Assembly (NCBI GenBank): GCA_022510725.1
Contig: JAFLSW010000006.1
Location: forward strand, 1 to 64,000
Source: Lachnospiraceae bacterium
Lineage (GTDB): Bacteria; Bacillota; Clostridia; Lachnospirales; Lachnospiraceae
Length of the DNA: 64,000 nucleotides
Direction: 5' to 3'
Of the stretch, positions 42,172 through 51,377 are shown one piece after another (within the stretch, counting starts at the first letter, position 1; every line of letters starts with the position of its first letter). The position numbers were made by a program, and so were the translations under genes. The notes under the pieces were generated by a model, which saw only the letters and a list, made by a program, of their open reading frames with translations, made no database searches and was not told where the DNA came from.

Positions 42172-43701
42172 ATGGTAAGCAGTGTTTATTCCGGTGCCAT
42201 AAACGGTATCGGAGGTTATTTGGTGACGGTAGAAGTGGATATGGCGGAAGGTCTGCCCTGTATAGATCTGGTGGGATTTTTGGGAAGTGAGGTAAAAGAA
42301 TCGGCCGGGCGGATCAGAGTGGCATTAAAAAACAGTGGTTATCATATGCCATCAAAGCGGTTTACGGTGAATTTGTCTCCGGCGGGTATCAGAAAGGGCG
42401 GTTCCGCCTTCGATCTGCCCATTGCCATAGGGATGATACAGGCTATGGGTATGGGGCAGGAGGAATTTCCGACCCAAAGAATCTTCATGGCAGGAGAACT
42501 GGGACTGGATGGGACAGTCAGGAGTATAAGAGGGATTCTGCCTCTTTTGCTGGAGGCAAAGGAGCAAGGGATCAAATTTTGCATCATACCCCGTGCCAAT
42601 GAAAAAGAAGGGGAGTGGATCAAGGGGCTGCAGATCTTGGGCGTAGGGCATCTGACAGAAGTGTCAGAAATTCTTTGCAGCCTGTCCCGAACGGGAAAAT
42701 TTGGTAAAGTACAAAAGAACCGGAAGAAAAAAGAAACTGACAAGGAAGAAAAGGGGACGGATTTTTCACAGATCATAGGACAGGCGGCAGCAAAGCGGGC
42801 GGCAGAAATTGCTGCTGCGGGGTTTCATAATCTTTTGCTGGTGGGACCGCCGGGAACCGGAAAGTCTATGATCGCTTCCGCCATACCGGGCATCCTGCCG
42901 CCTATGGACGAAAGGGAAATGCTTGAAACATCCAGGATATATAGCGTGGCAGGGCTGTTACACGAGAATTGTTCTTTTATTACAAAACGGCCGTTTTTAA
43001 ATCCTCATTCCAATATCACGCCCCAGGCATTAACAGGAGGAGGGAATATACCGAGGCCCGGCGTCCTGTCACTGGCTAACCATGGGGTGCTGTTTTTAGA
43101 CGAGCTGCCGGAGTTTAAAAGGCAGAATTTAGAACTGCTGAGACAGCCCCTGGAAGAACGAAACATCACCATTGCGAGAAAAAGCGGAAGCTTTGTCTAT
43201 CCTTGCGATTTTATGCTGGTAGGAGCCATGAATCCCTGTCCCTGCGGTTTTTATCCCGACAGAAACAGGTGCCGGTGTAGTGAAAGGGATGTGCAAAAGT
43301 ACTTAGGAAGGATATCGGGGCCTTTTTTAGACAGGATAGATCTAAGTGTAGGCGTGTTCTGCAGTTCCTATGAGCAGCTGCAGGAACATAGCAGGGAGGA
43401 AAGCAGCAAAAGCGTGAGAAAAAGGGTGGTGCAGGCCAGGATGATCCAAAAGGAACGGAATCAGGACGGCGCCTTTAACGGCAGGGTATCTCCGGAAGAA
43501 TTGCTGCGCATATGCGATATGACGAGGGAAGCGAAAGAAGTGGCAGGACGATGTTATACGGAACGCTCCTTAAGCTTGCGGGGATATCACAGATTGTTGA
43601 GGACTGCCAGAACCATTGCGGATCTGGAAGCAAGCGGGCAGGTAAAAGAAAGGCACATATATGAAGCTTCCGCATTCAGGGTTTATGACCGGATTCAATA
43701 A
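42172..43701 (+). CDS. comM: YifB/ComM family Mg-chelatase-like AAA+ ATPase
   Basis: 509 residues from ATG 42172, 7 bases after AGGAGG; the longer open frame upstream is AT-rich and has no ribosome site. N-terminal Lon-protease-like fold (VSSVYSGAINGIGGYLVTVE), ATPase with Walker A VGPPGTGKSMIA, the HHTIS-like turn replaced by NPHSNITPQAL, Walker B GVLFLDELPEF and the arginine motif LLRQPLEERN, then a four-Cys insertion (CPCGFYPD, CRC) and the C-terminal domain (LSLRGYHRLLRTARTIADL). ComM is a branch-migration helicase in natural transformation. Its place between pilT and dprA fits a DNA-uptake role. Confidence 0.9.
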   Translation: MVSSVYSGAINGIGGYLVTVEVDMAEGLPCIDLVGFLGSEVKESAGRIRVALKNSGYHMPSKRFTVNLSPAGIRKGGSAFDLPIAIGMIQAMGMGQEEFPTQRIFMAGELGLDGTVRSIRGILPLLLEAKEQGIKFCIIPRANEKEGEWIKGLQILGVGHLTEVSEILCSLSRTGKFGKVQKNRKKKETDKEEKGTDFSQIIGQAAAKRAAEIAAAGFHNLLLVGPPGTGKSMIASAIPGILPPMDEREMLETSRIYSVAGLLHENCSFITKRPFLNPHSNITPQALTGGGNIPRPGVLSLANHGVLFLDELPEFKRQNLELLRQPLEERNITIARKSGSFVYPCDFMLVGAMNPCPCGFYPDRNRCRCSERDVQKYLGRISGPFLDRIDLSVGVFCSSYEQLQEHSREESSKSVRKRVVQARMIQKERNQDGAFNGRVSPEELLRICDMTREAKEVAGRCYTERSLSLRGYHRLLRTARTIADLEASGQVKERHIYEASAFRVYDRIQ

Positions 43702-43749
43702 TAAAATGAAATTCTGCCGGAGAAATGGGAAAAGAAAGGAGGTAGAAAA

Positions 43750-44943
43750 TTGGAGCAAAAATGGACGGATTGGCATAAAGAAGCTGCTTATGCCTATTTC
43801 TTTGAAAAACTAAGAGGGATCGGTACGAAAACCATAGAAAGATTGCATCGGCGTCATGGAAGCTATGAAGCCATGTACCGCCAGGGGGAAAAAGATACGG
43901 ATCTTTTAAAAGAAGGACAGCGGGAGGAATTCTGCCGTCTCTATGGGATATGGGACATAGAAAAGGAATATCTGAAGCTCCTTCGGAATAAAATATGGTG
44001 TGTCCCTAAAATGTTGGCCGGTTATCCGGAAAAACTGCAGCATATTCTGACGCCGCCCTCCGCCTTGTTTATAAAAGGCAGGCTGCCTGACCCGGACAAG
44101 CCTGCAGCGGCATTGATCGGTGCCAGAAATTGTTCTCCTTATGGAGAATATGCGGCAAAACAGCTGGGGGCAAGCCTGGCTAAGAGGGGAATACAGGTAA
44201 TAAGCGGCCTGGCGAGAGGGATTGACTCGACAGGTCAGTATGCGGCAGTAAAGGCGGGCGGTTCTTCTTTTGGAATTTTAGGATGCGGCGTGGATATCTG
44301 TTACCCGAAAGAATCTGAAGAATTATATGAGCTGCTTGTAAAAGGTGGAGAAAAGGGAGGCATCCTTTCTGAGCTTTGTCCGGGGACGGAGCCTCTGGCT
44401 GCATTCTTTCCCATGAGAAACAGGCTTATCAGCGGCCTGGCTGATAGCGTGATCGTGATAGAAGCCAGGGAAAAAAGCGGCACCTTTATCACTGTTTCGG
44501 AAGCTTTGGAGCAGGGGAAGGATGTATATGCCCTGCCGGGACGCATAAACGACGCTTTAAGTTATGGCTGCAACAGGCTCATCGGCCAGGGAGCTTTCGT
44601 GGCGTATGATGTAGAAGAATGCATCCGGCAGATCGAGGAACGATTTTATGCAATAAGAAAAACAAAGAAAAGAAGTGATGCATATGATATCATGAGCGTT
44701 AAAGAGCCGGATCAGGCGGAGCCTGTTCAGAGCGGGCAGCGGATGTCGATCACAGATCCTATGGAAAACTGCAAGTTCATGCTGCTTGACAAGCTGGATA
44801 TACAATTCGTTTCTCTGGATCAATTGATGAGTGAAGTGGGAGAAAAGGCGGAGATCAGCCTGCTTTTAGCAGCGTTGTCAACTTTGGAGTGCGAAGGAAA
44901 AGTGGAATCGAAAGGCAATTTTTACAGAAAAAGGATGGAATGA
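43750..44943 (+). CDS. dprA: DNA-processing protein DprA (Smf)
   Basis: 397 residues. The start is a TTG at 43750 with AGGAGGT 7 bases upstream; no in-frame ATG lies near. SAM-like N-terminal part (FEKLRGIGTKTIERLHRRHG), then the Rossmann-like core with IGARNCSPYGEYAAKQLG, VISGLARGIDSTGQYAAVKA, GILGCGVDICYPKE and FPMRNRLISGLADSVIVIEA. The C-terminal winged helix ends the protein (SLDQLMSEVGEKAEISLLLA). DprA loads RecA on incoming single-stranded DNA in transformation. It is often next to topA in Firmicutes; here it sits next to comM and the pilus genes. Confidence 0.94.
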   Translation: MEQKWTDWHKEAAYAYFFEKLRGIGTKTIERLHRRHGSYEAMYRQGEKDTDLLKEGQREEFCRLYGIWDIEKEYLKLLRNKIWCVPKMLAGYPEKLQHILTPPSALFIKGRLPDPDKPAAALIGARNCSPYGEYAAKQLGASLAKRGIQVISGLARGIDSTGQYAAVKAGGSSFGILGCGVDICYPKESEELYELLVKGGEKGGILSELCPGTEPLAAFFPMRNRLISGLADSVIVIEAREKSGTFITVSEALEQGKDVYALPGRINDALSYGCNRLIGQGAFVAYDVEECIRQIEERFYAIRKTKKRSDAYDIMSVKEPDQAEPVQSGQRMSITDPMENCKFMLLDKLDIQFVSLDQLMSEVGEKAEISLLLAALSTLECEGKVESKGNFYRKRME

Positions 44944-45179
44944 TATGTGTTTTTCGTCATTTTGCATTAAAAAAAACAGAAAAGTTTATGCAATAAATCC
45001 AAAAGAAGTTGGCTGAAAAACCTTGTAGTTTCCGTTTTTACATGATAAAATGTTTACATAAATTTAAAGATTGGGTCTTTGTATGTTCTTTTTTAGAAAA
45101 ACTTTATGAAATCTTAACAAATCGTTTGCAAAAAAGCAACAAAGGCGCAACTTGAAAGCGACGATACGAGGTGTAAAGC
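44944..45179 (+). promoter_or_regulatory. Promoter and leader of the type IV pilus operon
   Basis: No gene was seen in these 236 bases. A promoter is likely at 45023-45051: TTGTAG, 17 bases, TAAAAT. It leaves a leader of about 120 bases before pilB, which ends in GAGGTG (ribosome site). An inverted repeat ttgcat/atgcaa (about 44963-44993) lies upstream. I looked for cyclic di-GMP riboswitch landmarks because these control pilus genes in Clostridioides and did not recognise one. Confidence 0.5.
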
Positions 45180-46883
45180 ATGAGCTTACTTGGCAGAAAA
45201 AAAATGAGGATCGGCGACATCCTGTTACAGGAGGGTGTTATCACGCCGGAACAGATCGATCAAGCTCTGGAACTGCAAAAAGTAAAGAAAGCGCGTTTGG
45301 GCGAGATTTTAGTTACAGAAGGTTTTGTTTCAGATGACATCATGGCGGATGCTTTGTGCCATCAGCTTCATCTGGATCGGGCTAACCTTCAGGACACCAG
45401 GATTCCTGATGACCTGATTTCTATATTTGATGTAGAGATTTTAAAGAAATACACAGCCATCCCTTATTGCTATGATGATAAAAATGTAAACATTATCCGG
45501 GTGGCAATGGCGGACCCCATGGATATGATGGCCATCGACGACTTGTCCATGGTCACCAACAGGATGATTGACCCCATGGTTGCCACAGCCCAGGAGATCA
45601 TGGTTGCCCTCGACAAGTATTACGGCAATGCCGAAGCCATCAAGGCGGCAAGCGAGTACGAGCAGGAAAGAAGCGATCTGTTCGAAGATGACGAGATGGA
45701 TAAGATGATTAACGATGATGTTAACAATTCTCCAATCGTCCAGTTGGTAAACAGCATGATCGAGCAGGCTGTCAGACAGAGAACTTCCGATATTCATATA
45801 GAAGCCCTGGAAAAGAAAGTACGTATCCGGTATCGTATCGACGGTGCCCTTCATGAGAGAGTTACTTACAACATCAAGCTCCTGCCGGCTATTGTGGCAA
45901 GGCTTAAGGTAGTAGGCGGCATGGATATCTCTGAGAAGAGAAAACCTCAGGATGGTCGTATCACTTCCTTTGTAGACAACAGAGAATACGATATCCGTGT
46001 ATCTATTCTGCCTACGGTTTACGGCGAGAAAGTCGTAATGCGTATTACCAATAAGAACGCCCTGACCAGGGATAAATCCGAACTGGGCTTTGGCGAACAT
46101 GATTTGAGGATGTTTGACCATATCTTACAGAACCCTCACGGCATCATCCTGGTAACGGGACCTACCGGTAGCGGTAAATCCACGACGCTGTATACGGCGC
46201 TTAGTGAATTAAATAAAGAAGATGTTAATATCATCACTGTTGAGGACCCTGTGGAGGCTAATGTAGCCGGCATCAATCAGGTACAGACCAATGTAAAAGC
46301 GGGATTGACCTTTGCCAGCGCCCTTCGTTCCATCCTCCGTCAGGACCCGGACATCATCATGATCGGTGAGATCCGTGATGAGGAGACGGCGCAGATCGCA
46401 GTGCAAGCTTCCATCACAGGTCACTTGGTGGTAAGTACCCTCCATACCAACTCGGCAGCCAGCACCATTACCCGTTTGGCAGATATGGGATTGCCCAACT
46501 ACATGATCGCCGATGCGACGGTAGGCATCATCGCCCAGCGTCTGGTCAGAAGGCTTTGCCCCAGGTGCAAGAGGCTAGTCATGGCGGACGAGGAACAATT
46601 AGAGCTTTTGGGACTTCCGCCCGGAACCCAGCAGGAGATCTACGAGCCTGTAGGATGCTCCGGATGCGACAACAATGGATTTAAAGGCCGTATCGGCGTA
46701 TACGAGATCATGGAAGTAACTCCCGGCGTCAGAAAGGTTATCGCAGCAGGTGAAGACGCAGAGCATATCAAGCAGGCGGCATTGATAGACGGCATGAGAA
46801 CCCTGCGTATGTGCGCTACCCAGTATGTACTGGATGGCATTACATCCGTATCAGAAATGATTAAAGTATCCTTTGATTCATAA
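45180..46883 (+). CDS. pilB: Type IV pilus assembly ATPase PilB (GspE family)
   Basis: 567 residues. The MshEN-type N-terminal domain spans about 1-150 (RIGDILLQEGVITPEQIDQA, LGEILVTEGFVS), a motif family that binds c-di-GMP in some relatives. The core has Walker A GPTGSGKS (327-334), Asp box TVEDPVEAN, Walker B IIMIGEIRDEETAQIA and a zinc site C460-PR-C463 / C493-SG-C496. It powers pilin extraction and polymerisation. The ATG at 45180 follows GAGGTG. It is the first gene of the pilus operon, 27 bases before pilC. Confidence 0.95.
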   Translation: MSLLGRKKMRIGDILLQEGVITPEQIDQALELQKVKKARLGEILVTEGFVSDDIMADALCHQLHLDRANLQDTRIPDDLISIFDVEILKKYTAIPYCYDDKNVNIIRVAMADPMDMMAIDDLSMVTNRMIDPMVATAQEIMVALDKYYGNAEAIKAASEYEQERSDLFEDDEMDKMINDDVNNSPIVQLVNSMIEQAVRQRTSDIHIEALEKKVRIRYRIDGALHERVTYNIKLLPAIVARLKVVGGMDISEKRKPQDGRITSFVDNREYDIRVSILPTVYGEKVVMRITNKNALTRDKSELGFGEHDLRMFDHILQNPHGIILVTGPTGSGKSTTLYTALSELNKEDVNIITVEDPVEANVAGINQVQTNVKAGLTFASALRSILRQDPDIIMIGEIRDEETAQIAVQASITGHLVVSTLHTNSAASTITRLADMGLPNYMIADATVGIIAQRLVRRLCPRCKRLVMADEEQLELLGLPPGTQQEIYEPVGCSGCDNNGFKGRIGVYEIMEVTPGVRKVIAAGEDAEHIKQAALIDGMRTLRMCATQYVLDGITSVSEMIKVSFDS

Positions 46884-46909
46884 GAAAAAAAGAAAGAGGA
46901 GGAAAAAGC

Positions 46910-48130
46910 GTGGCTAGTTTTGCATATGTTGCCGTTGATGCCAAGGGCAAACAAGTAAAGGCCTCCATTGAGGCGGATAATCAGATGAAAGCGTCCGACA
47001 TGCTAAAAAAAGACGGTCTGACTATCATCGAATTAAAAGAACAGAGCGCATTGAATAAAGAGATCAGTGTAGGCAGCCTGTTCAAGAAAAAAGTAAAAGT
47101 AAGGGATCTGAGCTTATTCTGCAGACAGTTCGTAAGTCTTCATAGGGCCGGTGTAACCATCATCGAGTCCATGAGGATGCTGACAGAGCAGACAGAGAAT
47201 CCCGCTTTGAGAGAAGCGCTGCAGGAGGCTTCCACCAATGTACAAAAAGGTGAGACCCTGGCCAACTCCATGAGGGCCAGACCGGATATCTTCCCCAACC
47301 TGTTGGTACATATGGTAAGCGCCGGCGAGGCATCCGGTAGTTTGGATATCGCCTTTGAGCGTATGGCAGTGCAGTTTGAGAAGAGTGACAAGATCAATTC
47401 CATGATCAAAAAAGCAATGGTATATCCGATCATGGTATTGGTGGTAGCGGTAGTAGTAGTTATCGTCATGCTGACCTTCGTGGTACCTACCTTCATGTCC
47501 ATGTTCGCGGATATGGATATCGATATGCCAAAGATCACTTTGGCGGTAATTGCGGCTTCGGATTTTATGCAGCAGTACTGGTACATCGTAGTGGGCGTCA
47601 TTGTTGCTTTTGTATTCTTCTTCAGGTGGTTCAAGCAGACCCCTACTGGAGAAGGCCTGATCAACAAAGCAGCCATCAAAGCTCCTTTATTTGGTGACCT
47701 GACTGTCAAATCCAGTTCCGCTAAGTTTGCCAGAAACCTTTCCACCATGCTGGCGGCAGGTATTTCCATGCCGGATGCGGTGCAGATCGTTGCAGACACC
47801 ATGAACAATGTTTTCTATAGAGAGTGTATGTTGAATGCCAAAAACGATGTTATGCAGGGTGTTCCTTTATCCCAGCCTCTTGAGAAATCCGGCTTGTTCC
47901 CGCCTATGGTTTACCATATGACCAGGATCGGTGAGGAAACCGGTAATATCGAGGATATGCTTGACACCATGGCAAATTACTACGAGGAAGAGGTGGAAAT
48001 GGCAACCCAGTCCTTGATGGCGGCATTAGAGCCTATCATCATCATCATCCTTGCCGGCGTCTGCGGCGTCATCATCGGTTCCGTCATGGCACCTATGGCA
48101 GCGATGTACGAAGGCTTAGACAGCCTGTAA
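46910..48130 (+). CDS. pilC: Type IV pilus inner membrane platform protein PilC (GspF family)
   Basis: 406 residues. GTG start at 46910 with AGGAGG upstream, giving MASFAYVAVDAKGKQVKASI, the usual beginning. Two copies of the T2SSF domain (SLFCRQFVSLHRAGVTIIES and FARNLSTMLAAGISMPDAVQ) with three membrane helices (about 172-194, 221-243, 378-400). The protein couples the ATPases to pilin insertion. It is separated from the pilin gene by 88 bases with a weak stem (aaactcctg/cagggttt, about 48139-48167) that may mark processing. Confidence 0.94.
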   Translation: MASFAYVAVDAKGKQVKASIEADNQMKASDMLKKDGLTIIELKEQSALNKEISVGSLFKKKVKVRDLSLFCRQFVSLHRAGVTIIESMRMLTEQTENPALREALQEASTNVQKGETLANSMRARPDIFPNLLVHMVSAGEASGSLDIAFERMAVQFEKSDKINSMIKKAMVYPIMVLVVAVVVVIVMLTFVVPTFMSMFADMDIDMPKITLAVIAASDFMQQYWYIVVGVIVAFVFFFRWFKQTPTGEGLINKAAIKAPLFGDLTVKSSSAKFARNLSTMLAAGISMPDAVQIVADTMNNVFYRECMLNAKNDVMQGVPLSQPLEKSGLFPPMVYHMTRIGEETGNIEDMLDTMANYYEEEVEMATQSLMAALEPIIIIILAGVCGVIIGSVMAPMAAMYEGLDSL

Positions 48131-48218
48131 AAACGGTTAAACTCCTGTTTAATAGGGGAGCAGGGTTTAATATAGAACCAATTAATTAATTTTCAAATTA
48201 AAAAAGGAGAGAAAAACT

Positions 48219-48629
48219 ATGAAAAAGATGAATAACAAAGGTTTCTCACTTGTTGAGTTAATCATCGTTATTGCCATCATGGCAATCCTGATCGGTGTAC
48301 TGGCTCCCCAGTATATCAAATATGTAGAAAAATCCAGAGTATCTGCTGATAAAGACCTGCTTGACAGCGTTTATACAGCATGTACAACAGCAGCAGCTGA
48401 CCCTGACTTTGCATCTTCCACACCTGCTAACAGCACCGCTAGTGTAGCTATTGCAGCTGGTACAGATGACTGGGGTTCTGAAGTATTAAACACCTTAGGT
48501 GTAAACACCTTCGCTGATGTAACAGGCAAACTGAAATCCAAAGCAGCTGGTAGCACAATTACTGTATCTACCGATGCTAACGGTAACTTCACCGTTACAG
48601 CTGGTGACTTAAGCGTACCTGACAAATAA
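48219..48629 (+). CDS. Major type IV pilin
   Basis: 136 residues. Class III signal MKKMNNKG/FSLVE with Glu at mature position 5, a hydrophobic N-terminal helix (LIIVIAIMAILIGVLAPQYI) and a small C-terminal domain rich in Ala, Thr, Ser and Asp; mature length 128. No cysteine is present outside the signal region except one C in VYTACTTAAADP. Codons such as GCT/GCA/GTA are used strongly, as expected for an abundant protein. AAAAGGAG lies upstream. It lies between the platform protein and the peptidase, so it is the likely main pilus subunit. Confidence 0.88.
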   Translation: MKKMNNKGFSLVELIIVIAIMAILIGVLAPQYIKYVEKSRVSADKDLLDSVYTACTTAAADPDFASSTPANSTASVAIAAGTDDWGSEVLNTLGVNTFADVTGKLKSKAAGSTITVSTDANGNFTVTAGDLSVPDK

Positions 48630-48657
48630 GATTTAAAGCATAAGGAGACGTTCCCCT

Positions 48658-49440
48658 ATGACCACCGATGGCTTTATTGTCGAACTGATATTGTATGTGG
48701 TGACTTTCATGTACGGGATCGTAATAGGCAGCTTTTTAAATGTCTGCATATTACGGATCCCGGCAGGGGAGAGTATCGCAAAGGAGAGGTCCCATTGTAT
48801 GACCTGCGGCTATCAGCTGCGTTGGTACGATTTGGTTCCCTTGTTCTCGTATCTGTTCTTAGGTGGTAAATGTCGAAAATGCAAATCCCATATATCCCTC
48901 CAGTATCCACTGGTTGAGGCGTTGAATGGGGTCTTATATGTACTGATTTTCTTAGTAAACGGTTGGAGTATAGATTCAGTTATATACTGTTTATTAACAT
49001 CGGCGTTAATCACACTTAGCGTCATTGATTTTAGAACTTATGAGATTCCAATTGGAATCAACTGGTTTATACTGGCACTGGGGCTGATCCACTTATTCTT
49101 AAACCTAGGGGATTGGGTGGAATATGTGATCGGTCTCATAGGTGTCAGTGGTTTTGTATATATTTTGTATGCAGCTTCAAAGGGCAGAGCCATAGGCGGC
49201 GGAGATGTGAAACTGATGGGTGCGGCTGGTCTCTTGATCGGCTGGAAGCTTTCCATCCTGGCATTTTTCTTCGGATGCTGCTTCGGCTCAGTGATCCATC
49301 CTATTCGAATGGCTGTCTCCAAACAGGGGCACCGGTTGGCCTTTGGGCCATATCTTGCGGCGGGGATCTTAACCGCAGTGTTATGGGGAAATCAATTTTT
49401 AAGTTGGTATCTAGGTCTGTTTACAGCTCCGGTTGGTTAG
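48658..49440 (+). CDS. Prepilin peptidase (PilD/GspO/ComC type)
   Basis: 260 residues with about seven to eight helices. The N-terminal methylase domain includes GSFLNVCILRIPAGESI and the zinc-binding C-x2-C...C-x2-C (HCMTCGYQ, KCRKCKS). The aspartate protease motifs are SVIDFRTYEIP and GGGDVKLMGAAG (two catalytic Asp). It removes class III signals and can methylate the new N-terminus of all pilins in this cluster. Starts 28 bases after the pilin gene, with AAGGAG upstream. Confidence 0.94.
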   Translation: MTTDGFIVELILYVVTFMYGIVIGSFLNVCILRIPAGESIAKERSHCMTCGYQLRWYDLVPLFSYLFLGGKCRKCKSHISLQYPLVEALNGVLYVLIFLVNGWSIDSVIYCLLTSALITLSVIDFRTYEIPIGINWFILALGLIHLFLNLGDWVEYVIGLIGVSGFVYILYAASKGRAIGGGDVKLMGAAGLLIGWKLSILAFFFGCCFGSVIHPIRMAVSKQGHRLAFGPYLAAGILTAVLWGNQFLSWYLGLFTAPVG

Positions 49441-49511
49441 CGGACTTTATATAGAGAAAGAAATATGATAAAAGGATGAATTTCAGTATCCATAATTTAG
49501 GGAGGTAAATC

Positions 49512-51365
49512 ATGGCAAAGGCACAAAGAGTTCTTAGTATTGAGATTGGATATTCTTTGACTCAGGTCTGTGAAATGGATTATCAGTCAAAACATCCAAA
49601 GGTATACGGCGTTTTCAGTATGAAAACACCTGAGGGGATTTTGGATGACGGTTACATCAAACCTACTGATGGGTTTGCAGGCGAATTAAAATCTTACATA
49701 ACTGCAAATGGTATGAACGCATCCAAGGTTATTTTTGTAGTATCTTCTACAAAGATCGCCACCAGGGAAGCAATGATTCCTTTTGTAAAGGAAAAAATGA
49801 TCCGGGATATGATCATGAGCAATATTACCGATTATTTCCCCGTTGATCCTTCCCAGTATCAATTCGCACATAATGTGATGGAGACCGTTTCCGATGATGC
49901 AGGTACAAAACAGTATCGTGTTATGATTATGGCGGCTCCGTCCGATATATTAACCGGATACCATGATCTGGCAAGAAGACTGGGACTGGATCTGGATTCC
50001 ATTGATTACAGCGGTAACAGTATCTTCCAGGCCCTGCGTACCAAATATGCTACCGGTGTAAACTTAGTGGTTAAGATCGATGAGCGTTCTTCCCTGTTAA
50101 CTGTGACCAACAACGGTGTTATCACCATGCAGCGTGCCGGTATCTACGGTGCCGATCAGGTGGTTGACATCCTGATGGAGACGGATGTATATGGAGAACC
50201 TCTTACCTATGAAGCTGCTGTCAAAACCCTTCGTCGAAACAATCTGGTTATGAGACCAGAAGAAGAGGAAATGCTGGCGCAGAAAGAAGCAGAGGTAAGG
50301 CAGTTAGAGGAAGCACAGGAGCAGGCAGTCAGCATGGCGGCTGTAACAGGTGATACCTCCCAGATCGCTTCCGTAACAGTGGCGGCAAAACAGGCAGGCG
50401 CTAACTTAAAGATGCTCCGCTTAAGAAGAGATGTAACCTTGAGCTATCAGCAGTTGATCGGCTCTCTGGTTCGTGTGATCGACTACTACAATTCCAAAAA
50501 CAGGGATGCGGCAATCGACAACATTGTCATTACCGGTATCGCTGCCGATTTCTGGGGATTTGCAGGATTGCTTTCCCAGGAGCTGGGACGGAATGTGGAT
50601 GTATTAAAAGATCTGGCAGGCACCAATATCGATCAGGGTCTTCACTTACAGGGCGTGTCCTTGGGTGATTACATTACTGTCATCGGTGCAGGCTTGGGTT
50701 CTGTAGGTTTTGCACCTGCAGTACAGAAACAGGAAAAGAAAGGCAGTGCAAAAGGCTCCATAAGCAGCATTGGCCAAAATGAAAAACTGCCATATGTTAT
50801 ATTAGGAGTGGGATTGGTAATTGCGATCTGCGTTTCCGCCCTCGCCCTTGTACCTTATTTCATGGCAAACAACGAAAATCAAAGCCTGAAAGAGCGGAAA
50901 GCCCAGCTGGCTCCCGTACAGGATACATACAATGCCTATGTTGCAATGAAGGTAGATTACACCTACATCATGGCATTAAATGATTATACATATAACCCCA
51001 ACAATGATGTGTTGGAGATTTTTGGTGAGATGGAATCCAAGTTCCCGGCAGATACGGTAGTGTCTTCTCTGTCCATTACGGAAGATGGCATTTCCATGGC
51101 AATTACCGTACCGGAAAAGATCGATGTTGCCAAGACATTGATCGAATTCAGACAGATGCCATGGTTCTATGATGTTCAGGTAGCATCCCTGGGTGAATCC
51201 ATTGATGGTGAAACCGGTACCATATCAGTTTCCTATACCATTGATTGTTTCTATGGTGAGAATCCTCTTCTGGCGACGGAAGAAGACGAGACTGAGGCAG
51301 ATGCAGCAGCGGAAGGAACAGACGCAGGAGCGGCACCCAGTAACGATGCAGTCGTAGAAGAGTAG
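49512..51365 (+). CDS. PilM-PilN fusion protein (type IV pilus assembly)
   Basis: 617 residues. Residues 1 to about 400 are an actin-like PilM ATP-binding domain (QRVLSIEIGYSLTQVCEMDY, DLDSIDYSGNSIFQAL, VVKIDERSSLLTV) with a coiled-coil insertion near 255-285. A single membrane helix (428-450) and a coiled-coil plus ferredoxin-like PilN region (about 455-590) follow, where separate PilM and PilN exist in most bacteria. The acidic Ala-rich tail ends APSNDAVVEE. It should recruit PilO and the platform in the membrane. AGGGAGG lies upstream of the ATG. Confidence 0.88.
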   Translation: MAKAQRVLSIEIGYSLTQVCEMDYQSKHPKVYGVFSMKTPEGILDDGYIKPTDGFAGELKSYITANGMNASKVIFVVSSTKIATREAMIPFVKEKMIRDMIMSNITDYFPVDPSQYQFAHNVMETVSDDAGTKQYRVMIMAAPSDILTGYHDLARRLGLDLDSIDYSGNSIFQALRTKYATGVNLVVKIDERSSLLTVTNNGVITMQRAGIYGADQVVDILMETDVYGEPLTYEAAVKTLRRNNLVMRPEEEEMLAQKEAEVRQLEEAQEQAVSMAAVTGDTSQIASVTVAAKQAGANLKMLRLRRDVTLSYQQLIGSLVRVIDYYNSKNRDAAIDNIVITGIAADFWGFAGLLSQELGRNVDVLKDLAGTNIDQGLHLQGVSLGDYITVIGAGLGSVGFAPAVQKQEKKGSAKGSISSIGQNEKLPYVILGVGLVIAICVSALALVPYFMANNENQSLKERKAQLAPVQDTYNAYVAMKVDYTYIMALNDYTYNPNNDVLEIFGEMESKFPADTVVSSLSITEDGISMAITVPEKIDVAKTLIEFRQMPWFYDVQVASLGESIDGETGTISVSYTIDCFYGENPLLATEEDETEADAAAEGTDAGAAPSNDAVVEE

Positions 51366-51377
51366 GAGGGAAAGGAC

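Noticed and set aside
45052-45179. Cyclic di-GMP riboswitch ahead of pilB
   Set aside because: The GGCAAACC, GACGCAAAGCC and related landmarks of class I, and those of class II, were not found; only scattered short matches.
45441-46121. Minus-strand frame of 226 codons opposite pilB, and similar long ones at 24820-25419, 47140-47808 and 5952-6266
   Set aside because: All are antisense to confidently assigned genes and show no known protein sequence or ribosome site.
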